Source: UBA3210 sp963610315
GTDB lineage: Bacteria > Bacillota_I > Bacilli_A > RFN20 > CAG-449
Direction of reading: 5' to 3'
Assembly: GCA_963610315.1 (NCBI GenBank)
Contig: CAVDMV010000012.1
Location: 1-51,706, forward strand
DNA length: 51,706 nucleotides
Below the pieces are notes generated by a model, which saw only the letters and a list, made by a program, of their open reading frames with translations, was not told the origin of the DNA and did not search any database. Shown here piece after piece: positions 7,681-15,334 of the stretch. Position numbers and translations under genes: made by a program. Positions within the stretch are counted from its first letter, which is position 1; each line of letters opens with the position of its first letter.

Positions 7681-8442
7681 ATGGCTAAACCAGTAATATT
7701 AGCCTTTTGTGGTAAAGGCGGAGTAGGAAAAACTTCTATATCAGCCTTAAGTATACGTTTACTTCATGAAGCATATCCAAATAAAAAGATTTTAGCGATT
7801 GATGCGGATCCTGCGATTGGTTTATCAACTGCTTTAGGAGTTAGTTCAGGTTCAACTGTCGATGATATAAGAAAATTATTTATTGAACACGCTTCTAATG
7901 GAGATTCTAAACAAGCTTTAGAAATTTTATCAGAAGCAAAATATCAAATCTTTGATGCATTAGTAGAAATTAATAATATTTCTTTTCTCGCCATTGGTCG
8001 ACCAGAAGCGAGCGGTTGTTATTGTAAAGTTAATGCATATTTAAAAGAAGTCATATCTTTAATCGCGAATAATTTTGATTACGTTGTGATCGATGGAGAA
8101 GCGGGAATTGAACAAGTAAATCGAAGAGTGATGGAAAAAGTAACTCATCTAGTCTTAGTTAGTGATGCTTCAAAGAAAGGTATTGAAGTAACTAAAACAA
8201 TTAAGAAAGTCGCGCACGATCTAGTAATGTATGAAACCGATGGATTAATCTTAAACAGAGTACATGAATTTGTCGATGTAAATAAATTAGATTTAGATTC
8301 GTTAAATTTATTAAGCGTGATTAAAGATGATAATGAAATGATGTTATCTGATGTCGAAGGTAATTCAATCTTTAGTTTAAATAAAGAGGCGGAAATTACA
8401 AAAAAAGTAAAAGTGGCCTTAGAAAAATTAGGCGTACTTTAG
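7681..8442 (+). CDS. cooC: CooC-type nickel-insertion ATPase
   Basis: A 253-residue MinD/ParA-like ATPase. It has the deviant Walker A loop G-K-G-G-V-G-K-T at residues 11-18, the D-A-D-P switch segment at about 41-44, and the C-x-C motif C113-Y-C115 inside G-R-P-E-A-S-G-C-Y-C. In characterised CooC proteins the matching pair (Cys112/Cys114) binds Ni(II) or Zn(II) at the dimer interface, and ATP hydrolysis helps insert nickel into the CO dehydrogenase C-cluster; relatives (AcsF) mature acetyl-CoA synthase. The length and motif spacing are normal. It lies between CooT and the dehydratase-like genes, which suggests that it loads nickel, or another metal, into a product of this operon. Confidence 0.88.
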   Translation: MAKPVILAFCGKGGVGKTSISALSIRLLHEAYPNKKILAIDADPAIGLSTALGVSSGSTVDDIRKLFIEHASNGDSKQALEILSEAKYQIFDALVEINNISFLAIGRPEASGCYCKVNAYLKEVISLIANNFDYVVIDGEAGIEQVNRRVMEKVTHLVLVSDASKKGIEVTKTIKKVAHDLVMYETDGLILNRVHEFVDVNKLDLDSLNLLSVIKDDNEMMLSDVEGNSIFSLNKEAEITKKVKVALEKLGVL

Positions 8443-8451
8443 GAGGCAAAA

Positions 8452-9642
8452 ATGAAAGATTTAAAACATTTATATTATTTTGAAAAATTACTAGAAGATG
8501 CGAATAACGAACTAGTAAGAAAAGCTAAAGAAGATGGCTTAAAATGTGTTGGTAGCGTATGTTATCAAGTTCCTGAAGTTTTACTTAATTTAAAAGGAAC
8601 TTTCTCCACACGTTTAAGAGCCCCACGAACTGGTTCATTAGAAATGGGCACTTATTATATGACTTCCTTCCTATGTGAATATACTAGAGCATTACTTGAA
8701 AGAGCGATTGAAGGAGGCTATCAATTCCTCGACTGTTTACTCGCACCTGATGGATGTACAATGATCAATAGATGCGTTGAAAATATGGAATTATTAAAAA
8801 CGATGCCTCAAGAAAATTTCTTCTTTGAATATCTTGAAGTACCGATGAAAGCCGATGAAAATGGTCTTTCTTTATATGTTTCAGAATGCCGTAAGAAAGT
8901 ATTAAATTCGTTACATGATCATTTTGGTATTGATGTAAGTGATGACGCGTTACGCGAAGCAGTTAAAGAATATAATAAATTATGTCGCTTAATTACTGAA
9001 ATTGGTAATTTTAGAAAAGAAGATAATCCTCGTATCACTGGTTATGAATTCCATATTATTACGATGTGTACTTATGTTTGCCCTCATTATTTATTACTTG
9101 ATAAATTAGAAGAAACGCTTGAAGAAATTAAAACTAGAGTTCCTGATGAAAAGAAAAAATATCGCGCAAGAGTAATGGTAGTCGGTTCAGAAGTTGATGA
9201 CGTCGATATGATTAAACTTATTGAAGAATCAGGCGCGGAAGTTGTCGCTGATCGATTCTGCTTTGGTTCTTTACCAGGTCGACAAGAAATTATTCTTAAC
9301 GATAAAGATGATGTACTAACGCAAATTTGTTCATTTTACATGTATAACTGCATGTGTCCACGTCATATGAATATGGATAAATTTAGATATAGAAAAGAAT
9401 ATGTTAATAAAATTGCGAAAGAATATAAAGCTGATGGAATTATCTACGAACAAATGAAATTCTGTGATCCTTGGGCTTATGAAAGAATGACAGGTACGCA
9501 TATGTTAAGAGATGAATATCATTATCCAGTTTTATCAATTGATCGACCATATGCAGTGGGTAATTCAGGACAAATTAGAACGAGAGTTCAAGCTTTTGTT
9601 GAGAGCATTGAAATTAAGAAAATCCAAGGAGGGAATAAATAA
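8452..9642 (+). CDS. 2-hydroxyacyl-CoA dehydratase-family protein, subunit 1 (HgdB/FldB/BcrC-like)
   Basis: A 396-residue protein of the 2-hydroxyglutaryl-CoA dehydratase/benzoyl-CoA reductase/double-cubane-cluster superfamily. It is rich in Cys at candidate cluster positions: C32 and C37 (K-C-V-G-S-V-C-Y-Q-V-P), C95, C102 and C108 (D-C-L-L-A-P-D-G-C-T-M-I-N-R-C), and C338 in M-K-F-C-D-P-W-A-Y-E-R, the site equivalent to the conserved third cluster ligand of the family. Members bind [4Fe-4S] or [8Fe-9S] clusters and perform ATP-driven low-potential reductions. No CoA-transferase or acyl-CoA dehydrogenase gene is nearby, so fermentation of hydroxy acids is not supported. It starts behind an AGGAGG site 9 bases after cooC. 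Confidence 0.85.
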   Translation: MKDLKHLYYFEKLLEDANNELVRKAKEDGLKCVGSVCYQVPEVLLNLKGTFSTRLRAPRTGSLEMGTYYMTSFLCEYTRALLERAIEGGYQFLDCLLAPDGCTMINRCVENMELLKTMPQENFFFEYLEVPMKADENGLSLYVSECRKKVLNSLHDHFGIDVSDDALREAVKEYNKLCRLITEIGNFRKEDNPRITGYEFHIITMCTYVCPHYLLLDKLEETLEEIKTRVPDEKKKYRARVMVVGSEVDDVDMIKLIEESGAEVVADRFCFGSLPGRQEIILNDKDDVLTQICSFYMYNCMCPRHMNMDKFRYRKEYVNKIAKEYKADGIIYEQMKFCDPWAYERMTGTHMLRDEYHYPVLSIDRPYAVGNSGQIRTRVQAFVESIEIKKIQGGNK

Positions 9643-11189
9643 TGGGCAGTAAAGTTGGTAGTGAACCATTAGGTAAACTCTATAATGGAAAAAGAGTAAG
9701 AAAAAGAAGAGAGTGGCGTGGAGTTGTTGATACAGTTTATGACTTTAGATGCTGGCTCAAGATCATGTTGATGCTGTCTAAATTCATCGTTAAACCTAAC
9801 AATTTAAAAGGCTTCTTTAGATATAGATGGATGTTAAATTATCTCGCAGTACCAATGATGATTGATAAGCATACAACTGGTTTAAGAAAAGAAGCTTTAA
9901 GAATCGCTCATACTGAATATGATCTAGTCGCAGAAGACGTCGCTCAATTATTAGGTAGAGTCTTTAAAGCAGATAAAAGATGCGGAAATAATGAAAAATT
10001 CTCTAAGAAAATCGTTATTCTTGATGAAAACGAAATGTTCCATATCATGTGTGGCTTCCCTAATTTATATGCGGTAAGTTGGGAAACCGCGGCAGTTTAC
10101 GTCTCTGTTTTGCTTAACGGAGGCGCGGTAACTCATTATCTCGATGTCATTCAAGAAATGGGTTTACCAGGTGACGTTTGTCCAATGCCGGCAGCCGAAG
10201 CTGGCGCGGCCATTGATGAAGATATGCCAATTTATGGAGCATGCGCAATTCAATGTAACACCACTTGTGATGGATCGTTATTAGGTAACGGCATTATGGC
10301 AAAGAAATACGAAGAATTTGGTATTCCTACTTTCCAAATCGCGGCTCCTTTACGTCATACGGAAGAAGGTGTTCAAGAATACGCGGCACAAGAAATTAGA
10401 AATGCGATTAAATTCATTGAAAAGCATACTGGTGAAATATGGGATTGGAATTATTATTTTAAATGCGCAAAACGCTTTAACATTGAAAATAGACATCGTT
10501 TTGGTTGGATGGAAATGTCAAGAACAATGTATCCTCAAGTATTTGGTGCAAACTTAGCTTTATATGCTGAAACGACTTATATGGCTGTTGCAGGTAGAGC
10601 AGATGCTTTCGTTAAAGCTGATGAAAAGATTACTAAACTCGCTCAAAAGGCCTTTAAACGTAAGGCACTAGTTTGTAAAGAAAATCGTCATAGAGCGATT
10701 ATCTGGGGTGTTCAATCTCAATTCTATACTGATTTCTTACCTTGGTTACAAAATTGTTGGGGTATCTTACCTTTAGTTGATATGTTATCTTTAGTTTATT
10801 TTGATCAAATTTCTGAAGATAATAAAGAACAAGCAATTTATGATATTGCAAAATTATATCAAGAGATGATTATGAGAAATAGAACTCACGGAGGTTATGA
10901 AGTTTTACTCGATGACTTATGGAGATTCTGTGATTATTATAAAGCTGATATGGTCATTCTTTGGGAACATATTGCTTGTAAGGCGTTAGATGGAATGCAT
11001 GGCTTATTTGAAGAAAGAGCGAGAGAACATGGTATTAGACTCATCTGGGTTAACCACGATTTAATGGATCCACGTGTCATTTCAAAACAAAGTATTAGAG
11101 ATGATGTTAATAGATATATGCGTTCAATTATGCGCGAAGAACCAGTTGATCCAAGCTTAGAAATTATAGATGATGCAAATTCATGGTAG
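9642..11189 (+). CDS. 2-hydroxyacyl-CoA dehydratase-family protein, subunit 2, with long N-terminal extension
   Basis: A 515-residue second member of the same superfamily, overlapping the stop of subunit 1 by one base, so the two are translationally coupled and probably form a heterodimer. It is over 100 residues longer than usual. The first 60 residues are basic and contain a hydrophobic stretch (L-K-I-M-L-M-L-S-K-F-I). Candidate cluster ligands are C180 (G-D-V-C-P-M-P) and C201, C205 and C209 (G-A-C-A-I-Q-C-N-T-T-C-D). It ends in an acidic tail. The pattern differs from classical HgdA/HgdB and the substrate is unknown. Confidence 0.82.
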   Translation: MGSKVGSEPLGKLYNGKRVRKRREWRGVVDTVYDFRCWLKIMLMLSKFIVKPNNLKGFFRYRWMLNYLAVPMMIDKHTTGLRKEALRIAHTEYDLVAEDVAQLLGRVFKADKRCGNNEKFSKKIVILDENEMFHIMCGFPNLYAVSWETAAVYVSVLLNGGAVTHYLDVIQEMGLPGDVCPMPAAEAGAAIDEDMPIYGACAIQCNTTCDGSLLGNGIMAKKYEEFGIPTFQIAAPLRHTEEGVQEYAAQEIRNAIKFIEKHTGEIWDWNYYFKCAKRFNIENRHRFGWMEMSRTMYPQVFGANLALYAETTYMAVAGRADAFVKADEKITKLAQKAFKRKALVCKENRHRAIIWGVQSQFYTDFLPWLQNCWGILPLVDMLSLVYFDQISEDNKEQAIYDIAKLYQEMIMRNRTHGGYEVLLDDLWRFCDYYKADMVILWEHIACKALDGMHGLFEERAREHGIRLIWVNHDLMDPRVISKQSIRDDVNRYMRSIMREEPVDPSLEIIDDANSW

Positions 11190-11200
11190 GAGGAAGAAAA

Positions 11201-12001
11201 ATGAAATATTTTGGTGGATGTGATTCCGGTAGTACATATACAAAATGTGTTATTATCGATGAAAATGGAAAAATGGTGGCTAATGTCACTTTAAGAAGTA
11301 GAATTAATTCAGTTTTAAGCGCCGAAGATGCGTTAAATCAAGCAATTTCTCAAGTAGAAGGACTTTCTTCTCCAAAAGATTTAGCTTATTTAGTTGGAAC
11401 TGGTTATGGACGAAATAAAGTTCCTTTTGCAGATGAAAATATCTCTGAAATTTCTTGTCACGCGATGGGCGTTCACGTCACTGATCCTAATGTCAAAGCA
11501 ATTATTGATATTGGAGGACAAGACGTTAAAGGCATCGCGGTTGATAAAGATGGCACAGTTTTAAATTTTGCGATGAATGATAAATGTGCGGCAGGTACAG
11601 GTCGATTCTTTGAAGCAATGGCTAGAGCCTTTGAAATGGAATTACCTGAATTTTCTAAATTAAGTTTAAAAGCAAAGAATATTATTCCTATTACGGCTCA
11701 ATGTACAGTATTTGCCGAAAGTGAAGTTATTTCTTTGGTTGGTGAAGGTAAACCAATGGATGAAATTGCCGCGGGTATTGAATTCTCGGTAGCTAAGAGA
11801 TGTTTCGTTATGGCGAAAAAAGCTGGGGCGACTGATAACATCACTTTAACTGGTGGATGCGCGAAAAACGATGGTTTAAAAGATGCGATTGAAAAAGTAT
11901 TACATTTAAAAGTTGTTAATTTACCAATTGATCCTCAGTTAATGGGAGCCCTCGGCGCGGCAGAATACGCACGTCAAAAAGGCCTTGCTGGAGGAAGATA
12001 A
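11201..12001 (+). CDS. 2-hydroxyacyl-CoA dehydratase activator ATPase (HgdC/FldI family)
   Basis: A 266-residue ASKHA-fold ATPase of the BcrAD/BadFG group. As a homodimer with one bridging [4Fe-4S] cluster it hydrolyses ATP to push one electron at very low potential into its partner. Phosphate motifs D-S-G-S-T-Y-T-K (8-15) and D-I-G-G-Q-D-V-K (103-110) are present. The bridging-cluster cysteines are C129 (N-D-K-C-A-A-G-T-G-R-F) and C168 (A-Q-C-T-V-F-A-E-S-E-V), close to the numbering in HgdC. The start at 11201 is chosen for its AGGAGG site; a longer frame from 11183 would overlap subunit 2. Its presence shows that the two dehydratase-like subunits are energised by ATP. Confidence 0.93.
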   Translation: MKYFGGCDSGSTYTKCVIIDENGKMVANVTLRSRINSVLSAEDALNQAISQVEGLSSPKDLAYLVGTGYGRNKVPFADENISEISCHAMGVHVTDPNVKAIIDIGGQDVKGIAVDKDGTVLNFAMNDKCAAGTGRFFEAMARAFEMELPEFSKLSLKAKNIIPITAQCTVFAESEVISLVGEGKPMDEIAAGIEFSVAKRCFVMAKKAGATDNITLTGGCAKNDGLKDAIEKVLHLKVVNLPIDPQLMGALGAAEYARQKGLAGGR

Positions 12002-12002
12002 T

Positions 12003-12227
12003 ATGATTATTGGCACCGCTTTAATTGTATTGAGTTGGACTTTATTTCCATATTTAAATTGGTATTTATGGATTAGTATTGTTTGTACTATTCTAGGAGG
12101 AATAGGAGTATTCTTTGGCTTATTGTTCGTCGTTTATTTCTTTAACCTCGATATGAAGTTAACCGCCTTCTTAGAATCTAAATTAATTAAAATCTACGAT
12201 AAAAGGAAGAGAGAACGTAAAATTTAA
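12003..12227 (+). CDS. Small membrane protein in the nickel/iron-sulphur operon
   Basis: A 74-residue protein with two predicted transmembrane helices (about residues 2-20 and 24-50) and a basic C-terminal tail (K-I-Y-D-K-R-K-R-E-R-K-I) that should face the cytoplasm. The start at 12003 is chosen because GGAGG lies 7-12 bases upstream; a longer frame begins inside the activator gene. The next gene begins two bases after its stop. The family is unknown. Its location suggests a membrane anchor or an ion or metal channel partner for the operon, which is inference only. Confidence 0.6.
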   Translation: MIIGTALIVLSWTLFPYLNWYLWISIVCTILGGIGVFFGLLFVVYFFNLDMKLTAFLESKLIKIYDKRKRERKI

Positions 12228-12229
12228 TT

Positions 12230-12937
12230 ATGTTTATTTACGATGAATTAATTGAAGAAATAAATAAAATCAATTCTTCTTATTCATTAAAAAAGTTAGA
12301 TCTTAATTTAGATAAAGTTTTTAAAGAAAACGATAATCAGTTAATATTTAAAGATGATAAAGCTTATGAATTAGGTGGAGGAGTAAATAAAGGTATCAAT
12401 ATTAATTTAATCACTGAAGAAGAATTAAAAGACGAAGTTCTTCTTATTGGTGAAAATCTTAATAAGATAAATAAAGATTGTTCTTACGCGCGAATTACCT
12501 TAGGAAGCGTTGATTCATCATTAATTGGGAAGGGAAATACCTTATATAATGATATTAGAAAATTTGATTATGTAAAATATCATTGTTCGTTAGAAGGAAT
12601 AATGTTACGTGAATCAACATTTTCAAAAAAAGAAAGCATTGTTATTTCTAAAGACTTTTTAAAGAAAGATAAGATGGATTTTTCAACGCTAGGTAGTTAT
12701 TTAATAAAGAAATATAAAGAATTACCATTTGTTAAGAATGTTAAAATAATCTTTATTAGTCTAAATGATTATCAATATGATGAACTAAACGAAATTGTAA
12801 CTAAGAGTGAAAATATTACTAAAGCACTTGATCATTTAATGAATAAAGTAAATATGGATTGTCATTCTTGTTCATTACAAGTTATCTGTAATGAAGTAGA
12901 GAAGAAAGTAAAAGAAGATTTTAAGGTAGAAAACTAG
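12230..12937 (+). CDS. Stand-alone protein related to the internal domain of acetyl-CoA synthase (AcsB/CdhC)
   Basis: A 235-residue protein. Its order of motifs follows the middle region of acetyl-CoA synthase: A-Y-E-L-G-G-G near residue 47 (compare E-L-G-G-P), I-G-E-N-L near 85, then a block with E-G-I-M-L-R, I-V-I-S-K-D and L-G-S-Y-L-I-K-K-Y ending V-K-N-V-K-I-I-F-I-S (compare E-G-V-M-H, I-R-I-S-K and V-Q-V-T-I-I-T). It ends with C211-x2-C214-x5-C220. In acetyl-CoA synthase this region leads into the A-cluster cysteines. Here the spacing differs, the fourth ligand and the C-G-C nickel site are missing, and the CODH-binding N-terminal domain is gone. It is the last gene of the operon. Confidence 0.62.
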   Translation: MFIYDELIEEINKINSSYSLKKLDLNLDKVFKENDNQLIFKDDKAYELGGGVNKGININLITEEELKDEVLLIGENLNKINKDCSYARITLGSVDSSLIGKGNTLYNDIRKFDYVKYHCSLEGIMLRESTFSKKESIVISKDFLKKDKMDFSTLGSYLIKKYKELPFVKNVKIIFISLNDYQYDELNEIVTKSENITKALDHLMNKVNMDCHSCSLQVICNEVEKKVKEDFKVEN

Positions 12938-12954
12938 GCTTTTCTACCTTTTTT
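12923..12954 (+). terminator. Intrinsic terminator of the nickel/iron-sulphur operon
   Basis: The 11-bp stem AAGGTAGAAAA/TTTTCTACCTT with a 6-base loop is followed by T-runs. It overlaps the end of the acetyl-CoA-synthase-like gene, so the operon ends sharply. Confidence 0.88.
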
Positions 12955-13001
12955 CTATATATAAAAATTTAAATGATTTATAATGAACTATGGTGATTAA
13001 A

Positions 13002-13727
13002 ATGAAAAAGAACAAAAAACTAAAAATTACATTATGGATCTTAATTCCTCTTCTTATTATTGGAGGAGTAGTAGGAGGATTTTTTATTTACGTTAGTAAT
13101 TATTATCATGCATTAGAATATGTTAATAACGAAAATGTCGAAAAAACTTCTTATTATGGATATGATATTTATTCTAAAAAGAATGAAAAAGCTGATGCTT
13201 TATATATCTTTTATCCAGGAGCGAAAGTTGAAGCAAAAGCCTATGTTGGTTTAGTAGAAACGATCGCTTTAGAAAATATCGATGTCGCACTTGTATATAT
13301 GCCGTTTAATTTAGCTTTCTTTGGTATTAATGAAGCAAGCGACGTCATTAATGATAATAAGAATTATAATTCGTATTATTTAGGTGGACATTCTTTAGGT
13401 GGGGCAATGGCTGGAAGTTATGAAGCAAAAGATACATCTAATAAGATAAAAGGATTAATTCTTCTAGCAAGTTACGTTACCGAAATTCAACCTAGCACAG
13501 TAGAATGCTTAACAATTAAAGGTAGTGAAGATAAAGTTTTAAAACAAGATAAATATGCGGAAAGCAAAAATTATTTTTCTTCTCGTTACGTTGAATATAC
13601 AATTGATGGAGGTAATCACGGAGGATTTGGTAATTACGGACACCAAAGTGGTGATGGAGAAGCAAGCATCACTAATGAAGAACAATGGAAGATAACCGCG
13701 GAAAAAATAAAAGCATTTATTAGTTAA
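13002..13727 (+). CDS. Membrane-anchored alpha/beta hydrolase
   Basis: A 241-residue protein. One N-terminal transmembrane helix (about residues 8-31) anchors an extracellular alpha/beta-hydrolase domain. The nucleophile elbow G-G-H-S-L-G-G is near residue 130, an acid candidate lies in I-K-G-S-E-D-K-V, and the catalytic His is probably in D-G-G-N-H-G-G-F-G-N-Y-G. This matches the Abhydrolase_5 type of carboxylesterase or lipase-like enzymes; the substrate is unknown. The start at 13002 is preferred to 12990 because GGTGAT just upstream serves as ribosome binding site. It is flanked by terminators or promoters on both sides. Confidence 0.78.
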   Translation: MKKNKKLKITLWILIPLLIIGGVVGGFFIYVSNYYHALEYVNNENVEKTSYYGYDIYSKKNEKADALYIFYPGAKVEAKAYVGLVETIALENIDVALVYMPFNLAFFGINEASDVINDNKNYNSYYLGGHSLGGAMAGSYEAKDTSNKIKGLILLASYVTEIQPSTVECLTIKGSEDKVLKQDKYAESKNYFSSRYVEYTIDGGNHGGFGNYGHQSGDGEASITNEEQWKITAEKIKAFIS

Positions 13728-13734
13728 AAAATAA

Positions 13735-13762
13735 TTGACATTACATTTATTTTTGATATGAT
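13735..13762 (+). promoter_or_regulatory. Promoter of the Fur-like/rubrerythrin operon
   Basis: TTGACA and TATGAT are 16 bases apart, directly before the palindrome at 13776. Confidence 0.75.
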
Positions 13763-13775
13763 ATTATTATGGGAA

Positions 13776-13790
13776 TAGGAATTATTCCTA
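13776..13790. promoter_or_regulatory. 15-bp palindrome, candidate Fur/PerR-family operator
   Basis: TAGGAAT-T-ATTCCTA is a perfect 7-1-7 inverted repeat lying at the expected transcription start. It has the length and symmetry of a Fur/PerR box (PerR consensus TTATAATNATTATAA), but the arms carry GG/CC. It most likely serves autorepression by the Fur-like protein encoded just downstream. Confidence 0.65.
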
Positions 13791-13803
13791 AAAGGAAATA
13801 GGT

Positions 13804-14154
13804 ATGACAAAGAATAAAATAGAAATTTTAGAAACAATTAGAAATTCAGATAAACATTTATCAGCAGAAGAAATCTATTTTATGGTAAAAAGTAAAAATC
13901 CTAGCGTTTCTTTATCAACAGTCTATCGCAATTTGGGGTTATTAGTCGATGAGGGTTATATAAAGAAATACGAAATTGATAGTGAAGGAAAATGCATTTA
14001 CGATAAAAGAGTCTACGATCACGCACATGCGGTTAATGATGAAACTAATGAAATTATTGATATCATTGATGATAATTTAATTAAGACCCTTAGTTCCTAT
14101 GTTGATGGAGATATTACTTCATATAATTTAGTCATCCATTTTTCTAAAAAATAG
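13804..14154 (+). CDS. Fur-family transcriptional regulator (PerR-like) lacking the structural zinc site
   Basis: A 116-residue protein, about 25-30 residues shorter than usual PerR or Fur. The winged-helix domain is clear: L-S-A-E-E-I-Y, then S-L-S-T-V-Y-R-N-L-G-L-L-V-D-E-G-Y-I-K-K. The metal-sensing region keeps D-H-A-H-A and a later E-I-I-D-I, the usual His/Asp ligands. Both C-x2-C pairs that bind structural zinc are absent, and the protein has a single Cys. It starts behind AAAGGAAATAG and lies 22 bases before reverse rubrerythrin under a palindromic operator, so peroxide or iron control of that enzyme is likely. Confidence 0.85.
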   Translation: MTKNKIEILETIRNSDKHLSAEEIYFMVKSKNPSVSLSTVYRNLGLLVDEGYIKKYEIDSEGKCIYDKRVYDHAHAVNDETNEIIDIIDDNLIKTLSSYVDGDITSYNLVIHFSKK

Positions 14155-14176
14155 CCAATAAAATGAGGAGGTAGTT

Positions 14177-14737
14177 ATGGCAAAATATCGTTGTAAAGTT
14201 TGTGGTCAAATCGTTGAAATTCCTGAAGGAGCAGAAAAAGTATGTCCAGTATGTCATGCAGGAGAAGATAATCTAGTTCCTTATGTTGAAGAAGATAATA
14301 AAGAATTATCTTGGCCTACAGAACACGTTTTAGGTATCGCAAAAGATGTTGATCCAAAACTCGTTCAAGCATTAAGAGATCAATTTAATGGTGAATGTTC
14401 TGAAGTAGGCATGTATTTATGTATGGCAAGAGTTGCGAATAGAGAAGGTTATCCTGAAATCGCTCTTGCATTAGAAAAAATCGCTCATGAAGAAGCAGAA
14501 CACGCGGCAAGATTCCAAGAAATGCTTGGTGAATTAGTTACTTCATCAACTAAAGCAAACTTAGAAAAGATGCTTGCAGGAGAAAATGGAGCTTGCTATG
14601 GCAAATTAGATATTGCAACAAGAGCAAAACAACTTAATTTAGATGCAATTCATGATTCTGTCCATGAAATGGCAAAAGATGAAGCACGTCACGGCAAAGC
14701 TTTAGTTGCATTATTAAATCATTATTTTAATAAATAA
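14177..14737 (+). CDS. Reverse rubrerythrin (NADH peroxidase-type)
   Basis: A 186-residue non-haem iron protein with the domain order reversed from classical rubrerythrin. The rubredoxin centre comes first (C-K-V-C near residue 6 and C-P-V-C near residue 24), followed by a four-helix di-iron ferritin-like domain with E-C-S-E-V-G-M-Y, E-K-I-A-H-E-E-A-E-H-A and D-E-A-R-H-G-K. In clostridia such reverse rubrerythrins are strongly induced by oxygen and act as terminal peroxide and oxygen reductases. The start has an excellent GAGGAGGTAG site. It shares a transcript with the Fur-like regulator, the classic arrangement for peroxide defence in anaerobes. Confidence 0.93.
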   Translation: MAKYRCKVCGQIVEIPEGAEKVCPVCHAGEDNLVPYVEEDNKELSWPTEHVLGIAKDVDPKLVQALRDQFNGECSEVGMYLCMARVANREGYPEIALALEKIAHEEAEHAARFQEMLGELVTSSTKANLEKMLAGENGACYGKLDIATRAKQLNLDAIHDSVHEMAKDEARHGKALVALLNHYFNK

Positions 14738-14807
14738 ATTTTAATGCGTATTAGGAGGGATTTATGCATTTAAAGTTTTTAAATATTATATTTGATTGGA
14801 AATAAAC

Positions 14808-15292
14808 ATGAAAACAGCATTAAAAATATTAGGAATTATGTCTTTATTATTATTAATTACTATTTCCTTTCAATTCGGTTGCAGTAAATGTAATGATACC
14901 AATTTAAAATATATTGAGAAGCAATCTAAAATAAAGTACTTATCTAATGGTGATTAGTTTATTATTATAACGGTGTTAATAAAATTGTTTCAGACGGTTA
15001 TAAATATTATATTATAAAATTTGATCATAAACCTTTAGATTTATTAGAACAACAAAATAAACCTGAAAATGATAATAGTCGATTGTTTGAAGATAACTCT
15101 AATTTAGACATCGAAAAGAAGTTTGAACATGCAATTAAATTTTTAAAACAAAATGATGATTTTCAGCCTCAATATGCTATAAATTTTCTACATAGTTATG
15201 CATATATGACAAGTTGTGATCCTTATTATGCATTTTATGACTATGATATTAATGTATTGTTCTTATTATATGAGACAAGTTTTATGAATTAA
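14808..15292 (+). pseudogene. Frameshifted predicted lipoprotein gene
   Basis: The first frame starts at 14808 with a lipoprotein signal (hydrophobic core, then Q-F-G-C) and stops at TAG 14955. A second frame continues the same style of sequence without a start codon (L-V-Y-Y-Y-N-G-V-N-K) to 15292. A single-base change at about 14950-14958 would join them into about 160 residues. A strong AGGAGG site at 14753 precedes a 13-codon frame (14764-14805) whose stop lies just before the 14808 ATG, so the lipoprotein was probably translated by coupling to this short leader. The gene resembles in size and composition the lipoproteins at the start of the window. It may be a true pseudogene or a sequence error. 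Confidence 0.6.
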
Positions 15293-15317
15293 AAAGCCTT
15301 CAAAATTGAAGGCTTTT
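15292..15317. terminator. Bidirectional intrinsic terminator
   Basis: The perfect 12-bp stem AAAAGCCTTCAA/TTGAAGGCTTTT with a 2-base gap, which must open to a slightly larger loop, has T-runs on both strands. It sits between convergent genes. Confidence 0.88.
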
Positions 15318-15334
15318 GTTCGTTTAATTGATAT

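Noticed and set aside
8452..12001. Ordinary 2-hydroxyglutaryl- or lactoyl-CoA fermentation operon
   Set aside because: No CoA transferase, acyl-CoA dehydrogenase or Etf gene is linked, while nickel-handling and acetyl-CoA-synthase-like genes are. The usual pathway is not supported by context.
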